Below, in pieces: positions 11,519 to 22,606 of a stretch of DNA of 64,000 bases (position 1 is its first letter; the number at the start of each line of letters is the position of its first letter). This DNA comes from Plectrocnemia conspersa (lineage: Eukaryota; Arthropoda; Insecta; Trichoptera; Polycentropodidae). A program made the position numbers and the translations under genes. The DNA is taken from NCBI GenBank assembly GCA_009617715.1, contig VTFK01000267.1, forward strand, positions 798,190-862,189, given 5' to 3'. Below the pieces are notes generated by a model. It had not been told where the DNA came from. It worked only from the letters and a program-made list of their open reading frames with translations, and did not search any database.

Positions 11519-14500
11519 TTTTATTTATTACATATAATAATTTTGGATTTCTAGATCTGCATATGTATATGTTATATATAATATATAAATAAAACAGTAC
11601 AATTTAAAAACAAAGGCAACAGTATTAATTTCAAGTATCGATATCAATTTCGAAGGGATAGTATATTTGTATCATATATAGTTGAAATTACATTACATTT
11701 TTTAGCAACAGTTATCTCCTATAATGTTTAAATATACTCTAGTAATAATATCTTATTAAATACTCTACAAATTAATAATATACGTATGTCTTAATTTGTT
11801 TAACATTCTTTAAAGATATCTGAAGATATACAAATATTTAATAATAAATTTTATTTCTACTTTTAGCTATAGTATATAAACACTTTTTTGAATTTTTTTA
11901 ATATGGAATATGTACTTCGTAATATTTTATCTCTCACGTAGCCAACACAGAATTGTATCAAATGAGTATGACCTTACGCCGTATAAATAATGTATAAAAT
12001 ACCAGAGCCAGACCGTAAAAATATCTCGAGACGATGGAGTAGCATCTTTCTCACGAGTTAAGATAGAAGTCCAGCGAAAAGAGCAAAGTGCGTGTGTGCA
12101 AAATTGAAGTGCATCTTTCAAAGGATCGAGTACTCATGCATAATCTAAGAGAAATTTCCACAAAATTACATTTGTTATTTCATTGCATAAATTATAAATA
12201 CCATAAATAATAATATGTATATTCAGAAAAGCGAACTCAGTGTTTGTCTATTCAGAAGTTGATGCAATTTGAGAATACAACCTTCTAGTGGAACAAAGGA
12301 TATGTTTACCTTTGAAGCTTTGATGCTACGCAAACAGCGTACAGTTTATTTGGAACTTTCATATTGTATAATGATACGCCAGCGCTTTTCAAAGCGATCC
12401 TTGTTAAAATAATTATCTAATAAATCTTGCAAACACTAAATGCATTACTTTGATTAATACTTAACTCGCTTAATATGTAGCAGTACACTTGATATACTAC
12501 ATACAAATGCGATTGTAGTGATTTTAATTAATTTGCTATTTTATAATAACATTTTTATATTTTTTTTTTGTGTAATTTTCAACATTTAATACGCGCATAA
12601 ATACTATCACAATTATTCTAGACACCGTCGCGATGCAAATTAAATATAAAAATATAATAATAATGACTGTCGCAGGGAATATTTCAAATACACGTCGCGA
12701 TCTCGATGCAGTGTTTAGATTTGGAAATTCGGTGATTTCAACCGAGTAACTCAACGCTAGATACATGCATTGGAATTGTTTCGGCGTGAATCGATCCAGG
12801 ACGATGCTTTTAAACTGCTTACACGATACAGATACAATTTTAAGCTTTTCAAAATCAAAATCAAAAATTTTACTTAGCTTACATCCAAAGTGCATAACCA
12901 TAATAAGCTTTAATACATTAAATTTATTTATCATAATATATAATAAAATTTTAATTAAAAAATGATTATAACGTATTTTATTAAATCTAAATAATACAGA
13001 TAAAACCTAAATTAAAATAAAAGTTTAAAATATTAGTGGAAAAAATCCTGCTTTAAAGATAAGCATTCTTAGAATACATATTTATAATTTAAAGGTAAAA
13101 TACTATATTCAAGTGAATTTAACATGTATTATACATATGTACTTTGTATATATATTTTCCCACGCAAAAGGTGCAAAACGTTGTGATACGTTATTTTAAT
13201 ATTTGAGTGAATTTATTGCAAATATATTCAAATGTACATACATGTATGTATAAAAGCTTACATTAAAAACTCTCAGAACTTGACTTTTCCTCATGGGTGA
13301 AATTAATGTTTTATCGTCTGCTCTGAGAACGTTTTCTTTAATGATCATCTGGGACGAGACATTAAAACACATGCATGCACTTTATATTACATATAAATAT
13401 TTAATTTTCTTTTTAGCCCACAACTATAAAAACATAAAAGGACTTCTATTTATTTTATAGTGTATATTGCATATATTAGGTTATCTCGAAATGAATTTCG
13501 ATTTTTTTAAATTTAAATATTAACAAACAGTTTTGGTTTGGTCGTTAAAACCTAAATAAATTTTTTTTATAACTGTGTAAATGCACATATTGACTTTATA
13601 TTTCTATATTTAGGAAAAGATTGCGCTTTAAACTTAACGATAACAGAATTTTTAGCATGTGAACAAATTATACAAAATGCATGTGAATAAATTAAACAAG
13701 AATCATTGTAAAGGACAGTGGTTATTCAAAAGTCAAGTAGCAAAACTTATCTCGAAACATGGACTCACTGTAATACAAAATTTTGCATTTTGAAACATTT
13801 AAGCTTAGGCAAATAATATCAATGATCAGCTTTATCGCTTGAACTAGGAAATAAAAAATAAGAAATTACAACGCAGTAATGCGTGTGGCAAAATTGATTA
13901 GAATCAAAGAACTTTGCAAGCTTTTTTGTAACCACTTTATTATCCAAACCATGCTTTTTATGATTACAATTTGTTTCGGTCGATGCAAAACTTCCTAAAC
14001 GGACCAAATTTTAAAATGCAGATATATGAAAAGGGGCTATCGAAATATTTTGAATCAAAGCCTTCTACATTCTATGCTAATATAATTAAAAAAACTAAGA
14101 GGTAGAAGGTCATTTTTTCACTTTATAATTACCTAATATATATATACTTATTGCCTATTTTTAAAAAACATTATAATTGCAAATTTAAATATTTTTAATT
14201 TTAGACATTAATGCCTAATAATTAGAAATTACAATTAAGACAAGCTTTAAAATTTGAGGGTCTTTTTTTTTGTATTATGTTGCCGAGGGATTATCAAATT
14301 AAGCTAGGTCAAATATACGTGATTTTATATTTTTAATTTCATGAATAATATCATTTAGAAAATATGTGTCGAATTTCGTTTTTCTTATTGAATACGCCTG
14401 AGCACCCTAGGCATTTAATTATAATTTAGGCAACGTACAAAATGGTATGTTTATTTGTATTCAGCGACTTTAGCAAAATTATAAAAGACTTTATTAAGAT

Positions 14501-14680
14501 TAATTTAATTTTAAATATATTAATTTTCAATATTAAATTACCAAAGTAAAAAAATGCTTTAGTAATATATGTTAGCATCTTTTAATAATAAATTGTTGTT
14601 TTATTTATTGAAAAAATCGTAAAATTAAATTCGAACTTTCTTTACAAATATCTTTCGCGTGTCAAGGATTCGCATTCTCT
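11519..14680. other. AT-rich DNA with one unidentified open frame pair
   Basis: Around 12536-12965 the minus strand is open for 132 codons (the longest open frame in the window) and the plus strand for 66. The minus frame is hydrophobic near its C-terminus (PATVIIIIFLYLICIATVSRIIVIV, shown only as a trait: a possible membrane segment) and resembles no protein I know. With bases this AT-rich and no start or splice context, I treat it as unproven. The rest is featureless. Confidence 0.4.
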
Positions 14681-14703
14681 GTAATAATAATAATAATAAT
14701 AAT
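14681..14703. repeat. TAA trinucleotide microsatellite
   Basis: About seven to eight uninterrupted TAA units, followed by a T run. Confidence 0.9.
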
Positions 14704-15690
14704 TTTTAACGTATAAGACATATAATAACACGAAGTAATGGGATAACAAAGAAATACATAAATGCGACATTTAAAGCCTGAAACATGATCGTGTAAATAA
14801 TATTATGAATATTCAAAAATGTTTATATAAAAGCATACTCAGAATTCTCGCTGTAAATATTTACGTAATTCCAGAAAGCGGCTTTATTTCTTTTTAACGT
14901 ATAATGAATATCATTATTGCTCTTAAATGCCTTAAAAAAGTATTTTTTTTCTATGATAAATTTTGTTATAATTATAATTTATATTTTAGTTTTAAATTTA
15001 TATAAATAATATAATATTTAAAAACATTATTTTACTTTTATACTGTGTCAAATTTATATAACATAGCAAAAAAATATTTTTAAATCATTTTATAGTGAGA
15101 TTGACTTTTAATACATTAAATTCATTTCCTAAGCTTAAAAACAAACTAGTTTCTTGATTCCTTATTAAAATTTTTTTTAGAAAAAACAAGGACAAGTTAA
15201 ATATAGCTTTTATTTTTACTTAATGTATATAATGTGTATCAAGAAACAATTCTCATTAAAAATATCTCTTAAAAGAAATTTTAATTATACAAATATATCT
15301 GGAAAGTTTTAAATCTATTAAAGAAAAGCAATATAATGGTAGTAATATAATGCGATTGTAAGTCTTCGCTAAACTAATACTAGAAATAAAAATATATTTT
15401 ATTTGCAATATTACCAAATTTTATATCTTAAGGATAATGGCGAAAACGTGTTTAGGCCATTATATGAAATGATAAAAACGATACCTCTTTGTTTTCTAAC
15501 GTATGCCTATCTCTGGTATACATACATTTTTAAAGCAGGATCGATATAGGTATGCATGTTACATTTCCGAACTGTGTCACTGGTTAAATACACATTTACA
15601 TATAAATAAATTATTACTCTCAAAGGAAAAGCTCCTTGGCGGCTCATTTCACTTCTTCGAATATCAAAGCACTTTTGTATGCTGGCATAA
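14704..15690. other. AT-rich spacer
   Basis: No recognisable gene. A plus-strand frame at 15503-15751 (82 codons) runs into the dispersed repeat starting at 15691 and has no family resemblance; I regard it as part of that repeat or chance. Confidence 0.5.
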
Positions 15691-15810
15691 TGTAATTTAT
15701 CGTAGCTCTATACGTAGGAAGTTATTAAGATTGGCAAGATTCGTCCAGTGACGTAAATTACGAAATGTGCCTGGCAAGGGGCGGAGTAGTGCTTGTAAAT
15801 TTTACCAGAT
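15691..15810 (+). repeat. Dispersed 120-bp repeat, copy 1
   Basis: From TGTAATTTATCG through GTGACGTAAATTACG to TTTTACCAGAT this stretch aligns with 18193-18310 in the same orientation at roughly three-quarters identity. Shared landmarks are TGTAATTTATCG, GTGACGTAAAT, ACGAAATGTGCC and CAAGGGG. It is GC-richer than its surroundings. The family is unknown to me. A fossil transposon end or a duplicated exon are both possible. Confidence 0.75.
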
Positions 15811-16899
15811 ATTAAATATTTTTTACCAGGATATAAACATTAGATCATCCGAAAATTCATGTCGTTAATGACAGTACAGTACATAAAAAATAATATAGAA
15901 AGATCAAAGGTAACTTTTATATGCAATATAAAGAATATGGAATTTTTAAGTAGTTATAAATCTGTCAAAAGAATGTCGTTTGTATGAATAATTCTCAGAA
16001 GTTACACCTGAGTGCGTCATACTAGAAGATCTTGCTATTTTTTGGTTTGATTAGTTCGTCTATTATATAAATTGTTCCTTGCTCTTTTCTCCTAAAAAAA
16101 CGATCACAACTTGTTGCTCAAGAATCTTAGCTTACTTTGTTTAGTATATGCAAATATTATTTTTCGACAGAAAAAAGTTTTTATTGTAATTCATAACATA
16201 CTTATTAAAACTTTAAACAAATTTTATATATATATATAGCGTTTATTCAATTAAATACCATATATAGATTTCAGTCCTAATGTATTCTAGATATACATAT
16301 AGTATATACCTTAACAGGATTTATAAGGTTTATTTTATTTAAGGCACTTTTCTACAAAAAGTGTAAATAGTTTTAACCGCACTATAACATTCTCTGCATT
16401 GGTGATATTCGATTTATAATCGATAAAAAATATTATTGGCCAAAGATAAAAATCATTCATGCAATGTTATGTTATATAAATTTAAAAAAAGAAGTAGTAC
16501 AACTACTGCGACTAAAATCGTTTTTAAGCTATGCGGTAAAAATGTACTAAAATGTATAATTTCATTTATTTTTTTAGTCCCTGTGTTTTTCTTTGTTCGT
16601 CCTTATTACTGATACTTCTAGTGAGTAAAAGAGATACTTTAAGATTGGTAAAACTGGAATTCTTTGAGAATATATTTTTTTGCCAAAAGCGCCCTTGAGT
16701 ATTTTAAAGAAATACATAGTAATGTACAACTTACTGCAATAGCTCCCAAAATAGGCGCTGGAATGCAAAAATCTCTTATAAATGTAATTCAAGTTTTTGG
16801 ATTAGGAGGGAGTGTCTGGTTACCAGAGGATTGCAAATTATAAATATCGATTCTATAACGCTGCAAACTAAGTTTTACAAAGGACACCAATAACTGACG
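15811..16899. other. AT-rich spacer
   Basis: No gene recognised. A minus-strand open frame at 16574-16792 looks like chance. Confidence 0.55.
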
Positions 16900-17398
16900 A
16901 ATCGGCAATGTGAAATACGTTCCTCATAACAAAGCCGAGCATCTTGGAAACTTTATCGCAGGCGTCGCAGAAGTGTTTCCGAAATCTTGAGTGAAAGTTT
17001 TTCTAGCCAAAATGTTCCCACTGAGATCGTAAAAATATCTGGTGGCGAACGGGATCGAGAAAATGACACAGTATGGCACTTTCCGACACTAAAGGTCAGA
17101 CGATTGACGGAAAACAAATAGAGAATCTTAGTCACTCTGTAGAGAGAATGAGTCCGTAACAGATCGAATGCATTAAAACAATTTTAAATCATCTGCATAC
17201 AAGAAGTAGGGGGCAAGGTTGGACTGTTGAGGAACTTCCGAAGAGGTTAAATATTTTTTCGGTTTTGATTTGTCTACGATCAATAAGCTAAGCAACAGAG
17301 GTCTGACAATTTTTTTAAATATTAACTCATAAAAAACCTTATCGAAAGCCTTCTCAAAATCTGTATATACAATGTCTATTTGTATTTGCGTATTGCAG
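16900..17398 (-). mobile_element. Decayed LINE reverse transcriptase with YADDLKLF box
   Basis: On the minus strand the RT blocks run in order. IQIDIVYTDFEKAFDKV (17395-17340) is RT block A with its first catalytic Asp. A shortened SSEVPQQSNLAPYF (about 17245-17205) corresponds to the GVPQGSNLGPLLF block. LYADDLKLF (about 17200-17175) is the catalytic box, intact here. Then come SLQSD, RLTFSVGKCHTVSFSRSRS (17105-17050) and YDLSGN. About 25 residues of palm between PQQSN and YADD have been lost, and several frameshifts are present. YADDLKLF with KCxxxSFSR is typical of Jockey/CR1-type insect LINEs. The element is inactive because of truncation and frameshifts. Confidence 0.85.
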
Positions 17399-17660
17399 TT
17401 TTTAGGTTATTAATGAATAGCGAGAAAATCAAAGGAACACGGTTGGAGTTGTTAAGAATCCCTGAAAAGGTGATATATAACTTTTATCAATCGGCTGTCA
17501 TAGGTTACAAATAATTTATGAATAATCAAGTTAATTTACCTTATAACCCATGACAAACTTTGTCGAATGCGCTATCAAAATCAGTATAAGCGATATCTGC
17601 TTGTATTTCCGGATCACTGTTTTGGTGAAAGAGGTGATGTAACAAAAGTGATGATTATTA
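17385..17660 (-). mobile_element. Second LINE RT piece, head-to-tail with the previous one
   Basis: Immediately upstream in minus-strand sense, EIQADIAYTDFDSAFDKV (about 17610-17560) is again RT block A. It is followed by KLYITFSGI and PLIFSLFINNL (about 17425-17400), the counterpart of GPLLFxLFINDL. The piece then runs directly into QIDIVYTDFEKAFDKV of the next copy. The same RT segment therefore occurs twice in tandem, which is not the order in an intact LINE. Stops and a frameshift break the copy. Confidence 0.8.
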
Positions 17661-18192
17661 TGAATAATTTATCAAAAGCTGACAAAAATTGTTAATAGTT
17701 GTTGATGCACAATAAACCACCTATTTTGTACAAAGGTGTGACTATTGTGCATTTATAAAAATCATAAAATAATGACGTTTTGAAAATCAGATAAAAAATA
17801 TACATTAAAAGAGAAATGAGAAATGTTTTTGCATCGAAAAGCAAAAAAGGTTCATAAAAATAATTTGCAAAATAAAAAATAAAACAATTTTGTATCATAT
17901 AATATTTATATGCTTTCCAATAAAATTAAATGTTTTAATAAACATACTCAGTAATCATAAGCCATGTTTGAGAAAAACTTAATCAAAAATCAACAACTTA
18001 TTCAGGTTTCATCATTTTCGAAATTTACTAACGCAAAATAATATGAAAATACTTTCCTAAAACATGTTGCAAGGAATGGGGGTTGTTTATATTTATTTTG
18101 ACATTTCAAATAGTTCTGTATCCACCGGTATCTTTATAATAAAAAATAGTTCTTTTGGAATAAAATAAAACCATTTCTGTTTTCCGATATAT
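17661..18192. other. AT-rich spacer
   Basis: Nothing recognised apart from A/T homopolymers. Confidence 0.6.
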
Positions 18193-18310
18193 TGTAATTT
18201 ATCGAAGCTCTTTATGCAGGAAGTTAGCGAAATTGGGTAGACTTGTCCGGTGACGTAAATCACGAAATGTGCCGGACAAGGGGTGGAGTGGCTAGAAACT
18301 TTTCCAGACA
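18193..18310 (+). repeat. Dispersed 120-bp repeat, copy 2
   Basis: Matches 15691-15810 in the same orientation (see that entry). On the minus strand this copy is open through SSHSTPCPAHFVIYVTG, while copy 1 has stops in that frame. This copy is followed directly by a GC-rich island with three CCGGAA/TTCCGG words. Confidence 0.75.
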
Positions 18311-18575
18311 TCCCGGGACGTCACGTTAAAATCCGGAAAGTGTACCGGAATTTCCGGCATGCTAGTTTCGCCCAGTTCTTTCAGCGGTAAGGATCGCCGG
18401 TTGCTTACGATATACATAGGAATTATTATAGTTGTTTGGTAACTGGGTGGTGTCGCATGATAACGACGAACGTTGTACGGATGTTGAGCCGTGGTTAAAA
18501 GCAGAGACTTGTAATATGAGGAATATGGCTCGGATCCCGAACGCTAACAGATCGCTGTGGTTCTCAGATTATTAA
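18311..18575. promoter_or_regulatory. GC-richer island of unknown role
   Basis: Composition rises to near 50% G+C for about 260 bases. Words such as CCGGAAAG, ACCGGAA and TTTCCGG at 18333-18358 resemble ETS-type binding sites, as at the 44.8-kb island. No TATA box, clear first exon or coding frame was found. It could be a regulatory element, or simply the continuation of the transposon that left the repeat just upstream. Confidence 0.25.
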
Positions 18576-21500
18576 TTGTTCGCGAGCGACATACAAGCTT
18601 TAGAGCAAGGCAAAGTTTCGAATAGAAATCACAAACAATCATGCAACATATGGTCGATTATATCAATGAAATGACTAAATATAATCAATTTAATATGCTT
18701 TGATACCAGACGGTAGTTTAGAGTTATTAAAAAAATAACACGTATAATTTATTTCTTAATATTTTTTAATAACAAATTATTAGCGCCAATAATTGCAGTC
18801 AAAAAAACAATTTTTCACTTCAATAGATGCTGCTCTTGATTCACAAGATACTGGTCAAAGAATAAGTCATTAGTTAGCAATTTAAAATGTGAGTCAAAAA
18901 TATATGTACTTCTAAAGATTTTTGATTATTTTATTTCTTACAGTTATATTAAACGTCATGAATAAAATCGAGGATTTGATTTATTGAAACGATAAGACTG
19001 AAATATAATTTATTTTTAATTTACTACAGTTGATATTCTGTCCAAAAAGAAATTGTGCAATATTTTTTTTATTTGTATATTATGGTCGTTCGTAAAAATG
19101 GTCTTAAAGCTAAATATTAGGAACAAATCCAACGATTGTAGTAAAAAGAGTGATCTAGGCTTGTAATGAGCTGTCTGTGTCAATTTTCTGTGAGCTCCAC
19201 TGGTGAGAATCTCAGGGTTTAAACTTATATTTTGCGAAAAAAATAAATAAATTGCTTCCCTGCCTGCCTTGGTATTTTAAAAGAAAATGGATTTAAATAA
19301 ATAATTAGATGTTAAATTTATCCAGTTTTTTTTTTTTTTTTATATATTTATAAAATTCAGATCGTAACTGTAATCGCCATTTTTCATTACATTACAAATA
19401 ATAAAACGATTTTTTGTAGGCTTTTTTACCCGCTCAAAAATAATAATATTCGCTGGCAGTTTGATTTTATCTCTCATAAATTATATTTTATTTGCAACTG
19501 TGCCTAGATAATAACTAGTATCCCTTTCAAAAACATTAATGGCGCAAAAAAAATTGTATTATATCGCTAGTTCATTACTATTGAAATATATTTTTAGAGA
19601 TAAGATGGCAGGTCGTTGCTATTATTGTATATACGTTTGCGGTCCACTAATTTATTGATGCATCTTGTACAATATAATAAGGGAAATTTATGACAGTTAT
19701 ATAAATAATAAAGTGAGAAAGCTAAAGTGAAAACAAAATAACAGAATTTTCTAAATTCTGTTTCTATACTAATGCATGAAATAACTGAAAATATACATAT
19801 ATAATTATTTATTCACAAACGTCTATTGAGCATAATATTTTCACACATATAATACAAATACTAAAAATAACATATTTGCATAAGAAAATCAATCGCTATA
19901 CCACAATGCATCTAACATCTGTGAGTACTTGGATGAAAACAAATTAGTATTATGTGACAAATGGTTAAAATTGCGAATATTTGTGCTTTATACTACGATA
20001 ATGTATATATTTCTAACCATCAGATTAAAAATGTAACAATTCATATGGAAAATAAGTACACACAAAGATGTATTTTAGTCAGCTTAGAAATTGCAAGTTA
20101 TAGAATAAATAATCTGACAGCGCAAAAAAGTACGAGAATTTTATTGAAAAACAATTACCTTTTCAATACAAAAAAAAACGTAGAATTGGGTAGTTTAGGA
20201 TAAATCAGATGGCACTCAAAAATACTATAGCACAATATGCTTGTCCCAAAATATAAGGAAGAATTTTCAATATCAAATACGTATTTATGAGAAATTTAAG
20301 TGACAATTTTTTTAAGAATATTCTTTCAAACATAATGCACTGACGTGGTGAAAAAGTTATAGCTATGCATAAAAATGATTTATATTTCTATCAATATCAA
20401 CTAAAACTGCCACCATTAAAAGCAGTTTATCTAGTCCTAGAGACTAAATATCAGGTTAGTTAACGGTACAATGTTAAGATCAATATAGCTAAAAAAAAAC
20501 ATAGCAGAAATATACCGATTAAATCAGTTAATTATAATTAAAAATATTGGATTTAATTTAGATTTATATTTGTTTTAAAGCAATACTAATTTTATGTTAT
20601 TATGTATTGCTATTGGTTAAAATTGAATTTATAATTTTTACATTATAACATTTTTATTTAAAATAATATATAAAAACATTTAAAATATCCTGATACATCA
20701 AAGTTTCAAGAATATTACTTTTCAATAGCACAATAAAAGGCAAGAATGCGTTTATACTCTAAATTCCTTGAGATTTTCCCTTGCGCTTCAAGTGGCTTTG
20801 AATCCACCTTGCCTTTGCCATGACATTGGCGTTGTATATGGTGAAGCTTGAAATCGAAATTTAACAAACGTACTTTAAATATATGCTACATATTATTATA
20901 ATAGTAAACCGTTATTTTTATTAATAAAAAATGTTTGTTTGTTCCATTATCAATTTAATATACTATATTGATATTAAAAAATAATACAACACATTATCTT
21001 GACTACAATTATTCAAAAATACCTAAAAACGATTTACTGGCTAGTGTAACTTAGCTCTAATGCCTAAAATTAATAACAACTATTTTTATGATATTTCTGT
21101 TTTACTTTTTCTTTGAATCCACAGCTAAATATCGACATTTTTTATTTGCATGAACTTATTTTGCTGTAGACGTAGCTAGTCAATTAGGGCAATTATGTAC
21201 AAAGTTAGATTAATTGCTTGTAAAGAAGTTTATAAACACAACTTTATAAAATGATCGTTATATTACAATGTTAACATCATGTTTATTACTCACAGTTAAT
21301 TTTTAATATGTTATTTAATTTACATAACAATAATTAAACATCAGAGGATTTCACAAACAAATTAAGCATGGAAACGCTTTGATGAAAAATCAACTTTAAC
21401 AAACCACACTTTCGATGAAAATCACTATTTAAAGTTCGATACAACCAATACTTTTAAGGAAATTTGACCCAATTGTAAAAAAATATAGAAAATCAATTGA

Positions 21501-21655
21501 AATTAAAATAACAATAAAAATAGCAGTGAATAAAATAAACTACGCGAAAACCAAGGTAAATTAAATTTCAATAAAATTCTCACAAACATACAAAAACCAA
21601 TGATTCGAAAGTTAATACACTTGTTACAACATACAAACAAAAAAAAAATAAGTCA
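18576..21655. other. AT-rich DNA, nothing recognised
   Basis: An open plus-strand frame at 19961-20203 is Lys/Asn/Ile-rich and looks like chance. A small GC-richer stretch at 20755-20850 (with CTTGCGCTTC and CCTTGCCTTTGCC) has no interpretable frame. Confidence 0.5.
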
Positions 21656-21795
21656 TGAGATCAAATCAACCACGACGCAGCTGAAGTCTGCGGCGAGCAA
21701 GACGATGAACCCAACATCGGAGATCGAAACGTTGGCAATGGAGATGTAAGAAAGATAGGGTGCGAAATAAGGAATTGAATAATTACGGTACAAAT
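21656..21795 (+). other. Short coding-like GC-richer islet
   Basis: About 110 bases have balanced composition within AT-rich DNA. One frame reads DAAEVCGEQDDEPNIG followed by DRNVGNGDVRKIGCEIRN and a stop at about 21778. The acidic, low-A/T codon use is unlike chance frames here. A GTAAGA donor-like word follows GGAGAT at about 21746. Whether this is an exon or a transposon relic is unresolved; I recognise no family. Confidence 0.25.
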
Positions 21796-22279
21796 TTAAA
21801 CAAATATACATATAATAATTGCTTTGACCCTTTTAGTATTACTCTTCACTCGATCGATATCTATTGTATAATTTTTTACCATGCAATTAAAATTGTGTTG
21901 GCAAGTCTTCAAGTCATATGCATACATAAATATGTATGTAAAGAAAGAGATCTATATTTTATTTGTATTTTATATACTAAAATAATAATATACACATACG
22001 TATATTTATAGTACAAAACATCTTTATAAATTAAAGGCAAGTTAGTTTATAATAAAATGATATAAACCATATGTGAAATATATGATTTTAACTTTTTTAT
22101 ATTCAACTTCTTTTGACCTTTCGAAAATCGCATGTAGATTTAGTATGCTAATTTTAATTTACTCAACATAAACCAAAATACAAGCCAGACGCCTAAGCTA
22201 ATAATCGAACTAGCCCCGTTTACTATAACTCTCATTTTATTTATATAGATAGATATAAGCTATTTCACGTCAACAGTCT
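21796..22279. other. AT-rich spacer
   Basis: Nothing recognised. Confidence 0.6.
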
Positions 22280-22582
22280 GCAATAAAGACGAACCTGCTT
22301 CGCTAGTTATATATTACAACGAGTCGTTATTGGAAAATACGTTAGTGTAGTAACGGAATAACGGCGACAGGATAGAAGGACGTGAAAAACACATGGCTCA
22401 TACACCGGAAGCCAGCGATGGTTGACGGAAGTGAGCCGGAAAATATAAAACGGTGAAAAAACACTCGTCTGCAACGGCCGTTAAACGGCGTTAAGTGTTT
22501 ACGCACACATCGAAGCTTCTAACGATAAATTTATCGTTAACCGACCCGAGAGATAATTTGTTTGTTGGTTGAGCGTTAATCA
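22280..22582 (+). promoter_or_regulatory. Putative promoter and 5' UTR with AACGG motif cluster
   Basis: A GC-richer island with at least five AACGG/CCGTT words between 22350 and 22500 (for example GTAACGGAATAACGGCGAC and CAACGGCCGTTAAACGGCGT). AACGG is the core of the Myb binding site YAACNG. A TATAAA word lies at 22444-22449, placing a possible start of transcription near 22475. A perfect 20-base palindrome lies at 22520-22539. The island ends at a start codon in good context followed by a splice donor (next entry). That these parts form one working promoter is inference. Confidence 0.4.
22520..22539. repeat. Perfect 20-bp palindrome
   Basis: TAACGATAAATTTATCGTTA reads identically on both strands. 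It sits in the putative 5' UTR or promoter at 22.3-22.6 kb and may be a symmetric protein-binding site. Confidence 0.85.
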
Positions 22583-22606
22583 ATGACGGAGAGTTATGAA
22601 TATATG
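22583..22606 (+). CDS. Candidate first coding exon, 8 codons
   Basis: ATG at 22583, preceded by AATCA, opens MTESYEYM and runs to ATG|GTAAGG, a near-consensus splice donor at 22606/22607 in phase 0. The location just after a TATA-bearing GC-rich island supports a first exon whose remaining exons lie downstream in a long intron-rich gene. I found no matching acceptor and exon, and the protein is not recognised. A chance ATG plus donor is the main alternative. Confidence 0.25.

Noticed and set aside
12536..12934. 132-codon minus-strand frame, the longest in the window
   Set aside because: Hydrophobic and Lys-rich ends typical of AT-rich chance frames, an overlapping open frame on the other strand, and no family resemblance; kept only as a note.
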